From positions 248,001 through 312,000 of the forward strand of contig NZ_FRAA01000005.1 of assembly GCF_900142205.1 (NCBI RefSeq): a stretch of 64,000 bases of DNA. Reading direction: 5' to 3'. Positions 55,274 through 63,508 of the stretch are shown in pieces. Below the pieces are notes generated by a model. It did not search any database. It was given only the letters and a program-made list of their open reading frames with translations, and was not told the origin of the DNA. Made by a program: the position numbers and the translations under genes. The DNA comes from Reichenbachiella agariperforans. Its GTDB lineage: Bacteria > Bacteroidota > Bacteroidia > Cytophagales > Cyclobacteriaceae. Every line of letters starts with the position of its first letter. The stretch's first letter is position 1.

Positions 55274-56230
55274 CTAAAAGCGTTTGGCGATCACCAATGT
55301 CCCATACTTGTGCGGACGACCACCGACCACTTCCCTGCCTAAAAATGACCACAATGCTTGGAGATCAAAAGTCTTCATACTGAGCATGACTCCTACGCTT
55401 TGCATCCACACCCATGGTTCAGCAGATTTGACAAATGGACTGGGCTCACCTATGATATTCCCCTCAATCGTCGCATCATAGAAGACATGCATCAGCTGCG
55501 TCTTGGTGACAAAAAATAGCTCCTTGCACTTTCGGTCATTGGCTATCCGCTCTCCTGTTCGTGCATGTGTGAGGACACTTGCATCCAAAGGCTGACTCCT
55601 GCCTAACCTCATGGTTATGGCTGCTGCGGCATTGGTATTGATGGTTCCTACACGCACATCTACATCACTAATTAGCGATAGAGGGCCTATAGATACGATC
55701 TCTCTGGATAGCCCTGTATAAAGGTGTGCTATGGGCGTGTCATGGATCTGATAATCACGCCAGCCTCTAGGCCTCACCCATCCAAATGTGGTGTGTAGAT
55801 TCGTCTGAATGTCATCGCTCCGTGTTTTAGTCCCTAACCAACCCAGATCTACTCCGACCGCTAACCTATTCTGACCCCAATAACTGGTGTACAATCCATC
55901 CACATACAATTCCCCTGCATACGGTCGATCGATCTCCTCGGCTTTTTCCCCTTTCAGGTTATAGGGATTGAAAATCTTCGATACAAATGCAACATGAAAT
56001 ATAGACTTGTGTAAAGACTGAAAACCAAATAGATTCGACCAACTCCTATCCTCCTTTATTTTTTGTCTGTAGGTAAAAAACAGACCATTGGTATAGTAGC
56101 GATCCCCGGCATCAAAAAACAGCAAGTCATTGTCGAATTGAAAACTAAGTTCGTGGTTGATCGGGGCAGATTCCTGTCCGAAGAGATGGAACGTGTTCAA
56201 CAACAAAAATGTGGCAAAAATATACTTCAA
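55274..56230 (-). CDS. LpxR-like lipid A deacylase / DUF2219 outer-membrane protein
   Basis: 318 residues from a TTG start (no ATG is available). A signal peptide (FATFLLLNTFHLFG-Q) is followed by FQFDNDLLFFDAGDRYYTNG, which matches the active-site strand of LpxR (Asn-Asp near a DRYYTNG). LpxR removes 3'-acyloxyacyl chains from lipid A; this protein may do so or be a relative. It diverges from bioF with 76 bases between. Confidence 0.82.
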   Translation of the reverse strand: MKYIFATFLLLNTFHLFGQESAPINHELSFQFDNDLLFFDAGDRYYTNGLFFTYRQKIKEDRSWSNLFGFQSLHKSIFHVAFVSKIFNPYNLKGEKAEEIDRPYAGELYVDGLYTSYWGQNRLAVGVDLGWLGTKTRSDDIQTNLHTTFGWVRPRGWRDYQIHDTPIAHLYTGLSREIVSIGPLSLISDVDVRVGTINTNAAAAITMRLGRSQPLDASVLTHARTGERIANDRKCKELFFVTKTQLMHVFYDATIEGNIIGEPSPFVKSAEPWVWMQSVGVMLSMKTFDLQALWSFLGREVVGGRPHKYGTLVIAKRF

Positions 56231-56306
56231 TGCAATTTGGTTCTGCTAGACAAAATGGTAGCTGGATTCCCAATGATAAAGCAAATTCTGTAGTAAAATT
56301 GTATCG

Positions 56307-57443
56307 ATGAAGCAGGATTTCATAAAAAAACTAAGAGACAGAGAGAGTCAAGGCAACCTCCGAAGGTTAACTACCCCGACGAAAAGTCTGGTAGATTTCG
56401 TCTCCAATGACTACCTCGGACTGAGTCGCTCCCGTACGCTATTCGATAAGATCAACAACTACTCCTACGAAGGCATCACACATCTGAACGGATCGGCTGG
56501 TTCGCGACTGCTCGCAGGCAACACGAGTCATGCCGAAACCTTGGAGCGTAAGTTGGCCAAAATCTTTCGCGCAGAAGCCTGCTTGCTATTCAACTCCGGC
56601 TATGTCGCCAACCTGGCACTGATCTCCAGCCTACCACAGCGTCAGGACACCATTATCTATGATAGCCTGGCACATGTTTGCATCAAGGAGGGAGCAAAAC
56701 TAAGCTCAGCCAAAAGCTACTCCTTTCGACACAATGATCCCGAGGATCTAGAAAAGAAGATCAAAAACAGTCAAGGACAAGTGTACATCGTGATCGAATC
56801 AGTCTATTCGATGGACGGAGACATGGCTTGTTTTGATGAGCTATTGGCAGTAGCCAAAAAGCACGATGCACAACTCCTAGTCGATGAAGCCCACGGCACG
56901 GGACTTTATGGCGAGCAAGGTAACGGACTCGTTTGCCACTTAGGAATCGAGGATCAGTTTATAGGTCGGGTTTACACCTTTGGAAAAGCGATGGGAGTAC
57001 ATGGTGCCTGTATCGCAGGTTCGCAGGAGTTGATCGACTACCTGACCAACTTTGCACGATCATTCATCTACACGACTGCCCTACCCATCCACAGCATCTT
57101 TGCGATAGATGCAGCATTTGATTACCTCGGTGAGCACATACATCTACAGCAAGAGATTCAAGACAAAATAAGCTTTTTCAATCAGTACTATCAAGAGACT
57201 ATAGGCAACAAAGACCGCTGCTATAAGCCCGAAAGTCTCACACCAATCCAGCCCCTCATCGTGCCTGGTAATCAGACGGTCAAACAACTCTCTGATACTC
57301 TCCTCCAAGAAGGTTTTGATGTCAGAGCTATTCTATCCCCTACTGTCCCGGTGGGCTCAGAGCGTCTCAGGATATGCCTACATCAGCATAATACGACCAC
57401 AGAGATCAGGGCTATGGTTGATTTATTATCTTCGCATCTATGA
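56307..57443 (+). CDS. bioF: 8-amino-7-oxononanoate synthase
   Basis: 378 residues, PLP-dependent. FVSNDYLGLS near the start, GSAGSRLLAGNTSHAETLE, the Asp-His pair in LLVDEAHGTGLYG, and the PLP-binding Lys in YTFGKAMGVHGAC. It condenses pimeloyl-ACP or -CoA with alanine in biotin synthesis. It overlaps bioD by 4 bases. bioB, bioC and bioH are not in the window. Confidence 0.96.
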   Translation: MKQDFIKKLRDRESQGNLRRLTTPTKSLVDFVSNDYLGLSRSRTLFDKINNYSYEGITHLNGSAGSRLLAGNTSHAETLERKLAKIFRAEACLLFNSGYVANLALISSLPQRQDTIIYDSLAHVCIKEGAKLSSAKSYSFRHNDPEDLEKKIKNSQGQVYIVIESVYSMDGDMACFDELLAVAKKHDAQLLVDEAHGTGLYGEQGNGLVCHLGIEDQFIGRVYTFGKAMGVHGACIAGSQELIDYLTNFARSFIYTTALPIHSIFAIDAAFDYLGEHIHLQQEIQDKISFFNQYYQETIGNKDRCYKPESLTPIQPLIVPGNQTVKQLSDTLLQEGFDVRAILSPTVPVGSERLRICLHQHNTTTEIRAMVDLLSSHL

Positions 57444-58045
57444 GTCAAAACAAGAGATATTTCGTGACAGGTATCGACACAGATGCAGGCAAAACCCTAG
57501 CCAGTGCAATACTAACACAGCAGCTCAAGGCAGACTACTGGAAACCCATACAGGCAGGAGAACCTACCGATAGTGACCAGATACGACAGCTCATAGATTC
57601 GAGTCTAGTCGTCCATCCAGAAGGAGTCATGCTACAGCATCCCATGTCTCCGCATGCCGCTGCACGAAGAGAAAACGTACAAATAACCGCAGATCAATTT
57701 ACGCTCCCTGAGACCAGTAATACACTAATCATCGAAGGAGCTGGTGGACTGATGGTACCATTCAATGCCCAAGGTCTAGTCATCGATCTTGCGAAGCAAT
57801 TTGAGGCAGAAGTGATTCTAGTCTCACGCAATTACCTAGGGAGTATCAACCATACCCTACTATCAGTAGCCTATCTACAAACACACAACTATCCCATCAA
57901 GGGCATCATCTTCAACGGAGATCCCAATGAAGACACAGAAAGCTTCATTCTCCAATACACTGGATTGAAATGCCTCGGGCGAATCCCTATGATGGACACC
58001 ATCACTGCTGATACAGTGAACAAACAAAAAATCACAAATCTATGA
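57440..58045 (+). CDS. bioD: Dethiobiotin synthetase
   Basis: 201 residues, P-loop: GIDTDAGKTLAS near the start (P-loop with Asp and Thr), then a Lys in YWKPIQAGEPTDSDQI, and IIEGAGGLMVPF as the second nucleotide motif. It closes the ureido ring using ATP and CO2. Overlaps bioF and bioA by 4 bases each. Confidence 0.96.
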   Translation: MSQNKRYFVTGIDTDAGKTLASAILTQQLKADYWKPIQAGEPTDSDQIRQLIDSSLVVHPEGVMLQHPMSPHAAARRENVQITADQFTLPETSNTLIIEGAGGLMVPFNAQGLVIDLAKQFEAEVILVSRNYLGSINHTLLSVAYLQTHNYPIKGIIFNGDPNEDTESFILQYTGLKCLGRIPMMDTITADTVNKQKITNL

Positions 58046-59325
58046 CTACCGAACAACTACGTCAGAAAGACAAAGACCTAATATGGCACCCTTTTGCTCC
58101 GCTCATCACTCCTTTCGAGTATATCCCCCTAGAGTCCGCCAAAGGCATGTATCTCCATACCACAGAGGGTAAAAAAATCATAGACACGGTCTCCTCTTGG
58201 TGGGTCAACATCCACGGTCACGCCGATGAGACGCTCGCCAAAGCGCTCTACGACCAAGCCCTGACGATGGAGCATGCGATCTTTGCGGGATTCACACACA
58301 AGCCAGCCATTAAGCTCTCTGAAAATCTCATGAAGCTCCTTCCGGATAGTTTTAGCAAGATATTCTTTTCGGACAATGGCAGCTCGGCCATTGAAGTTGC
58401 ACTGAAAATGGCTTTTCAGTACTGGTACAACCGAGACGAAAAACAACGAACCAAAGTAGTCGCAATCAATGGCGCATATCACGGAGACACCTTTGGGGCT
58501 ATGTCTGTAGGTGAGCGTGGTGGCTTTACTGCCCCATTCTTTCCCTTTCTATTCGATGTAGATTTTATCGATTTCCCTGACGCAGACAATCAAGCGGAAG
58601 TCCTTAGTACATTCGAAACGCTGGTCTCGGATGATAAGTGCAGTACTTTCATCTTTGAGCCTTTAGTACAGGGATCAGGTGGGATGCGTATGTATTCCGC
58701 CGAGCTACTGGACCAACTGATCGCTATTGCCCAAAAGTATGGCGTGATATGTATCGCAGATGAAGTAATGACGGGCTTTGGACGTACGGGCAAGCCATTG
58801 GCTACCGACTACTGTATCCACAAGCCTGACCTTATCTGCCTCTCCAAAGGCATCACAGGAGGAACTATGGCACTGGGCATCACCGCCTGCAACGAAAAGA
58901 TCGAAGAAGCATTCCAGAGTGACTCCTATGCCAAGGCACTTCTACATGGGCACTCCTACACAGGCAATCCGCTGGCCTGTGCGGTCGCCAATGCCAGCTT
59001 CGAGATATTCATGAGCGACACGTGCCAAAACAACATCGCTCGCATCCAAGCCAAGCATGAGGCATTCGCCAAAACCTTAGAAAAGCAATCGCAGATAGAA
59101 AAGGTAAGAGTACAAGGCACTATAGTCGCTTTTGATTTGAAGGGCTTTGGGGAGACCGGCTATGAAAGTACTGCGAGACAAAAGATATACCCCTACTTCC
59201 TCGAACGTGGCATCCTTATTCGACCCCTCGGCAATGTCATCTATCTCCTTCCTCCCTACATCATCACGGACGAGGAGTTAGATTTCGTCTATAAAGAAAT
59301 CCTTACCTTCTTAGAGCAACTCTAA
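58042..59325 (+). CDS. bioA: Adenosylmethionine-8-amino-7-oxononanoate aminotransferase
   Basis: 427 residues, class III aminotransferase. WHPFAPLITPFEY and SSWWVNIHGH match BioA; the PLP-binding Lys is in ICLSKGITGG and the Asp in CIADEVMTGFGRTG. It converts 8-amino-7-oxononanoate to 7,8-diaminononanoate using SAM. Last gene of the bioFDA operon. Confidence 0.96.
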   Translation: MTTEQLRQKDKDLIWHPFAPLITPFEYIPLESAKGMYLHTTEGKKIIDTVSSWWVNIHGHADETLAKALYDQALTMEHAIFAGFTHKPAIKLSENLMKLLPDSFSKIFFSDNGSSAIEVALKMAFQYWYNRDEKQRTKVVAINGAYHGDTFGAMSVGERGGFTAPFFPFLFDVDFIDFPDADNQAEVLSTFETLVSDDKCSTFIFEPLVQGSGGMRMYSAELLDQLIAIAQKYGVICIADEVMTGFGRTGKPLATDYCIHKPDLICLSKGITGGTMALGITACNEKIEEAFQSDSYAKALLHGHSYTGNPLACAVANASFEIFMSDTCQNNIARIQAKHEAFAKTLEKQSQIEKVRVQGTIVAFDLKGFGETGYESTARQKIYPYFLERGILIRPLGNVIYLLPPYIITDEELDFVYKEILTFLEQL

Positions 59326-59429
59326 GAAGATAAGGATTCATTATTCTAGTCAGGGCAATTGCATTCAAACCACTGCGAAGAACCCTCCAAGGGTTTAGCA
59401 ATAAGATCAAGGCTACCGTTCGAACTCGT

Positions 59430-59481
59430 ACTGTCCTTTATGAATACGTGACCCTTGGAGGACGTATTCATAAAGGACAGT
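59430..59481. repeat. Perfect 20-base inverted repeat between convergent genes
   Basis: ACTGTCCTTTATGAATACGT at 59430-59449 is the exact reverse complement of 59462-59481, with a 12-base loop. It lies between the bioA stop (59325) and the stop of the gene at 59502. There is no T run, so it may end transcription by stem strength or be a protein-binding or mobile-element remnant. Confidence 0.8.
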
Positions 59482-59501
59482 TGCTGTGCCACCTATAATT
59501 A

Positions 59502-59972
59502 TCAGTCGATTCTGACCAAATAGACGTGTGCATCTTCTTCTAGAATTTCACCATCTTCCATAGCGATCAGGATATCGTCCTCCATCATCCAGTACTCATC
59601 TCCATCAGACTGATAGGAATCAGTATCGGAGATCAACAGTTGCCCCTTTTTGTTAATAGACCATTTACCTGTCTCTATCTCGGGATCAGAACCAAATGCA
59701 GACACATATATCTTGCACTCTCCGCCATCCAAAAATTCAAAACGAATATCTACTTCATCCAAAATCCCATCTACAAAGGATTCTGTCGCCTGCATGATGA
59801 CACGCGCCATGGCGTTGTCTTCATCATCAATCTCTTCTTCTAGAAAATCATCTCCTAGATCAATCTTCAATTGCCAAACACCATCTAGATCCTTTTCTCT
59901 AACTTTTCCAGGTTGAGCTTGGATCAAATTGACGGTCAACATCAATACTACGATTCCTAATACACTTTTCAT
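59502..59972 (-). CDS. Exported acidic protein of unknown function
   Basis: 156 residues with a signal peptide (GIVVLMLTVNLIQA-Q). Strongly acidic (DDFLEEEIDDEDNA). Short strands such as LDGVWQLKIDLGD, DIRFEFLDGGECKIYV and GKWSINKKGQLLISD resemble Bacteroidota lipocalin-like proteins, but I do not recognise a family. It has no lipobox, so it is probably periplasmic or secreted. It converges on bioA. Confidence 0.72.
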   Translation of the reverse strand: MKSVLGIVVLMLTVNLIQAQPGKVREKDLDGVWQLKIDLGDDFLEEEIDDEDNAMARVIMQATESFVDGILDEVDIRFEFLDGGECKIYVSAFGSDPEIETGKWSINKKGQLLISDTDSYQSDGDEYWMMEDDILIAMEDGEILEEDAHVYLVRID

Positions 59973-60093
59973 AAGCTATGTTTTTTGAGTTTAAACTGTA
60001 CCTTTCACTACTATGTATCACAAGGTACATAACAAACTACAATACTCCATCTATTTACAAAAGGTTTCAACTGAACCAATAAATAGTAAGCAT

Positions 60094-60375
60094 CACGAGG
60101 ACGAGTTGGTGAAAGTCCCTTACGAGCGGGTTCGTAGCTCGAATCGTTAGCAAGTTGCAAGGTTGGATACCGTGAGGTGTTGACCGAACCCCGTTCTGAA
60201 ACGGGTCAGACTATTTAATCACGTCTAAATCCGTGAAGGAATCCCACAATATTGGGATAGCCTTCATTTAGGAAGACAAGATAGCAAGTCTGATTGGATG
60301 AACTGGGGCGGAGCGTAAAGAAAATGTCTGTTAGACATTTTTAGTGAGGAGCCGGCCTTTAGGGTAGGGATTGAT
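60094..60375 (+). mobile_element. Group II intron-like remnant joined to an IS110 remnant
   Basis: GGTGAAAGTCCCTTACGAGC at about 60,113 and a long string of stem-loop forming bases (for instance CGTGAGGTGTTGACCG, CCCCGTTCTGAAACGGG, ATCCCACAATATTGGGAT) have the look of intron domain I. The 3' part, GAGCCGGCC...TAGGGTAGGGATTGA, repeats 349-363 (minus strand) and then runs straight into the IS110 transposase frame at about 60,371. No maturase gene is present. Confidence 0.5.
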
Positions 60376-61174
60376 AATCTTCCTGCTTTTAACTAACCTA
60401 AAAGTGCCTCATGCTGAATGTAAAGTATGGCTAGAGTCGTCTTTACACATCAAAAGAAGTATGGGATTAGTTAGAGGTAAAACCGATAAGATTGATGCTG
60501 AGAGAATAGCCAAATTTGCTTTTGACCATCAAAGAGATGCCAAACTAGTCAAACTCTCTCATCCTACCTTAAACCGCCTTAAAGACCTTATGAAGACCAG
60601 AATAAGACTTCAGAAAGGACTCCAAAGTCAAACCGTTGCGATCAATGAACTGACAAAAGTAGATCCAAAGGCAGGTAGGGAAATAGAAAGAGTCAGTCGA
60701 CAAGCTGTAGAAGGATTAAAAAAATCCTTAGTCAAAGTAGAAGAGAAAATGGAAGAGTTGGTCAGCATAGACAAACAACTTCGTGCACTCTACCAGTTGG
60801 TCACTTCGGTGAAGAGTGTGGGTAAAGTTTTGGCTATTGATCTCATTGTTTATACAGATGGATTCACTCGCATGTAGGACAACCGAAAACTGGCATGTTA
60901 CTGTGGTGTTGCACCCTTCGAATATCGCAGTGGGACGAGTGTGTTTTCTCAGCCTGGCACCTCAAGCTTTGCTAATAAACAACTCAAACATCATTTGCAT
61001 ATGTGTGCCATGAATGCAGTAAAATGCCACAAAGAACTCAGAGAGTATTACTTAAGAAAAACAGAAGATGGAAAAAGCAAGATGAGTGCATTAAATGCCG
61101 TTAGAAACAAACTGCTTCACCGCGTGGTAGCGGTTGTCAAAAGAGGAACGCCTTATCAAGAGAAATTGGATTAA
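60371..61174 (+). pseudogene. IS110-family transposase, 5'-truncated and split by an amber codon
   Basis: The frame reads SLHIKRSMGLVRGKTDKIDA and on to ERIAKFAFDHQR, the last conserved Asp region of the IS110 RuvC-like domain, then a coiled-coil part, then YTDGFTRM, a TAG at 60875-60877, and in the same frame DNRKLACYCGVAPFEYRSGT (transposase_20 domain) to the end at 61174. The N-terminus of about 80 residues is missing and replaced by the intron-like sequence. IS110 enzymes cut and paste DNA, some guided by a bridge RNA. This copy cannot be active as read. Confidence 0.85.
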
Positions 61175-61204
61175 AAAAAGGCCATTACACTTGTTTTTAC
61201 CATA

Positions 61205-61399
61205 GATATCGCCAAGATATGGTGTCGTGGCGTTTTATGTTTTGTTCGTTTCGGATACTAATATAGCCGAATCTGCGATTCGGCTCATACATTTTTGATT
61301 TCTAATGAGGCGCAGCGCAGAATCGGCGGGGCTTGAAAAAACCGCTACACTCTCCATTTTCACTAAACCGCCATGCATCTCATATCAATTGTTAGCTAC
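61205..61399 (-). other. attC-like recombination site downstream of the transglutaminase gene, outer core degraded
   Basis: On the minus strand it begins with the core GTAGCTAAC (61391-61399), which contains the gene's stop codon. The arm GATATGAGATGCATGGCG (61369-61386) pairs with 61216-61232 (GATATGGTGTCGTGGCG on the plus strand) except for a central mismatch stretch with one unpaired base. Where the paired outer core GTTAGC should be, it reads GATATC, just 30 bases from the IS110 frame. The IS insertion probably destroyed that end. Confidence 0.65.
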
Positions 61400-62373
61400 T
61401 TTTTATTCTCCAATCTCGACTTGACATATTCCATGTTTTGTAGAATGTTTTCCACATATGAAGGGTTCTCGTATTCTGGTTTTTGATAGGTTGTTAGTGC
61501 AATCGTAAAAAGTTCAAGTGATTTATTAAATCGATCTTCATCATACTTGCCAAATGATAATATGTACCCTGATTTATAGCTTAATAAAGCACGATTTAAT
61601 TCAGATGGTAAAACCTCATAATTCTTATTAAGATCACATATTTCTCTGTCATATTCATCAAGTTCCGAATAAGCTGCAATTGAATCGGAAAAGTTGTAAA
61701 ACAAACCTGCACTATCTATCATATGTTCAGCTTCAACATTCTTTTCGAACTCATCAATAGATACTGGAAAATTTAAAAGTTGCCATCTATTTTGACCTGG
61801 AAGGTGTTGTTCTACAAAGCTTATTGGATTTGCAAAAAGAAATTTAGGATCAAGTTTCTTGACATATAACGAAGAGTCATAAAATGACGAATGACCACTT
61901 GCCCATGTTAAATCGAAAAGTTCATATACTCCATTGATTTTTACAATATTCCAAGCATGATTAGTTTCTTGAAATGAATAACCCGGCTCTATGCCATAAC
62001 CCTTTGCATAGCCGGTTATCAAATAACATTCGATATCTAAGAGATCACAAAATTCCTTAAATAGTTCAGAGTACCCCTGACAAACTGCTTTTTTTGTGAT
62101 TAAGGTATTGGCCCAAGAAGAATTACCATAACTGTTACTAAAGAATCCAGTTAAGTCGTATTCAATATTGTTAGTAATCCAATAAGATATTACCTGTATT
62201 TTTTGTTTGTCTGTTTTTGCTACCTGTGATAAGTATTCTATCAATTCTTCAATATCTTCATTAAGATTTTCTGGAGCCGAAATCGAGTGATTGTATAAAA
62301 CACTGTCAATAACATCTTGCCCTTTAAGCGAGCCAAAAGTAAGCAAGAAAACAAGTGAAAATATTAATTTCAT
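61396..62373 (-). CDS. Exported transglutaminase-like protein (cassette gene)
   Basis: 325 residues from MKLIFSLVFLLTFGSLKG-Q, a signal peptide; an earlier non-ATG start at 62403 would overlap the recombination core. The core has the Cys-His-Asp triad of transglutaminase-like proteases: Cys in ITKKAVCQGYSELFKEF, His in NHAWNIVKI, Asp in YELFDLTWASG. It may cleave or crosslink peptides in the periplasm. AT-rich and without local operon partners. Flanked by the 9-bp inverted core GTTAGCTAC/GTAGCTAAC (62398-62390 and 61399-61391), it looks like an integron cassette. Confidence 0.85.
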   Translation of the reverse strand: MKLIFSLVFLLTFGSLKGQDVIDSVLYNHSISAPENLNEDIEELIEYLSQVAKTDKQKIQVISYWITNNIEYDLTGFFSNSYGNSSWANTLITKKAVCQGYSELFKEFCDLLDIECYLITGYAKGYGIEPGYSFQETNHAWNIVKINGVYELFDLTWASGHSSFYDSSLYVKKLDPKFLFANPISFVEQHLPGQNRWQLLNFPVSIDEFEKNVEAEHMIDSAGLFYNFSDSIAAYSELDEYDREICDLNKNYEVLPSELNRALLSYKSGYILSFGKYDEDRFNKSLELFTIALTTYQKPEYENPSYVENILQNMEYVKSRLENKK

Positions 62374-62389
62374 TGGAGGCAATTGTATT

Positions 62390-62584
62390 GTAGCTAACGC
62401 CACTGTATGAATCGTGGCTTTTGGTGAAGATAATGTTTCCTTAACGAATTAGCCAAATCTCTGATTTGGTCTATTCCTTTTTTGATTCCATAGAGCTAAT
62501 CTGAGATATGGCGAGGCATCCAGAATGCAGAGAATTTTCGTCTGCTCTAAACCGCCATGATTTCATCACAGAATGTTACATGCC
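62390..62584 (-). other. attC-like recombination site between two cassette genes
   Basis: Read on the minus strand: core GGCATGTAAC (62575-62584), arm GTGATGAAATCATGGC (62554-62569), a central variable stem region containing CCAAATC/GATTTGG, arm GCCACGATTCATAC (62405-62418), and core GTTAGCTAC. The two arms pair, leaving two unpaired bases in the first and one mismatch, as in attC sites where extrahelical bases set strand choice. About 195 bases, long for attC but within the known range. Confidence 0.7.
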
Positions 62585-63187
62585 TTTATTTAGATTTTGC
62601 ATGAGGTACCAATTCAGGTATTTGTTCTCAGCCTGTAAAATGAAAGCCTCATTCACAGCAATAACATTTAGAGCTTCAATTAGGTTGACATTTGCAAAGT
62701 TCATTTCTTCATATGTTTTGTGTTTTTGATTTGGGTCATATCGAAATATTTCTATGTCTTTTGCGTCTCTGGCAATTCTAGGCAGTTCATATCCTTGCTT
62801 ATTGATATCGCTTATAATTGAATTAACATATTCTTGTATTTCCGATGCTTTTCCATTTTCAATTAGAAATGCTCTAACTCGAACTTGTTCCAATGGATTT
62901 ATGTAGTTGTGGTATTCATCGTAACCACCTGAAGAACTAACCAGCTCTTGTTTAATCGTTTTGAGTTCCTTCAAGATTAAAGTTCGAGTGTTGTTAATCT
63001 CGACAGGTGTTGATGGTAATATTGTGTTAATGAATGAAATGGTTGAGTCATTCATTATTATTTGTTGCCTGTTTAATTCCTCAACTGAAACGGTATTTAA
63101 TATTATCGTATTAATTCTATGCTGTTCATCGTTTGAACAAGAAGTGATAAATGTTAAAAATAAAGAAAGTGTTAATATGATTCTCAT
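62576..63187 (-). CDS. Lipoprotein of unknown function (cassette gene)
   Basis: 203 residues. A signal peptide with lipobox LTFITSC (Cys about 17) marks it as a lipoprotein. The rest is mostly helical, with GYDEYHNYINPLEQVRVRAF and NVNLIEALNVIAVNEAFILQ near the end. Its helical pattern faintly recalls the first domain of GldM, but this is a guess. The last codons Gly-Met-stop are made from the core GGCATGTAAC, and the ATG lies just inside the matching core at 63191-63200. Confidence 0.75.
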   Translation of the reverse strand: MRIILTLSLFLTFITSCSNDEQHRINTIILNTVSVEELNRQQIIMNDSTISFINTILPSTPVEINNTRTLILKELKTIKQELVSSSGGYDEYHNYINPLEQVRVRAFLIENGKASEIQEYVNSIISDINKQGYELPRIARDAKDIEIFRYDPNQKHKTYEEMNFANVNLIEALNVIAVNEAFILQAENKYLNWYLMQNLNKGM

Positions 63188-63508
63188 AGTGGCATGTAAC
63201 GGTTAGCATATGAAAAGTAGGCGATTACGAAGCACGAAACTTTCAGTTTACCACTTAGCCAAGCCAAATATTTTTATAATCTAATTTACTTTTTTCATAA
63301 TCAAAATTTTGGATTGGCGGACTGTCCAAAAGCTCTGAACTTTCTAATACCACCAAACCCCTATGTTTTCTTAGCCCATGTTGTATGCCGTGTATTCCCC
63401 CCTTTAGTAGCAGACCGCTTCGGGTTACCACCGTGCGTTGGGTAGCCATACTCTTTGACATGTTTTGGTTTGTGCGGTTGCCTTGTGCGACTTGGCAATG
63501 TGTTTGGC
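63188..63508 (-). other. Long spacer between the last two minus-strand genes, possible attC
   Basis: 321 bases without a convincing gene. On the minus strand the distal end has CGCCTACTTTTCATATGCTAACC followed by the core GTTACATGCC. A loosely similar opposite arm (CATGTCAAAGAGTATGGC, about 63,445-63,462) lies near the stop of the next gene. If it is an attC it is about 270 bases long and poorly conserved. Confidence 0.4.
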
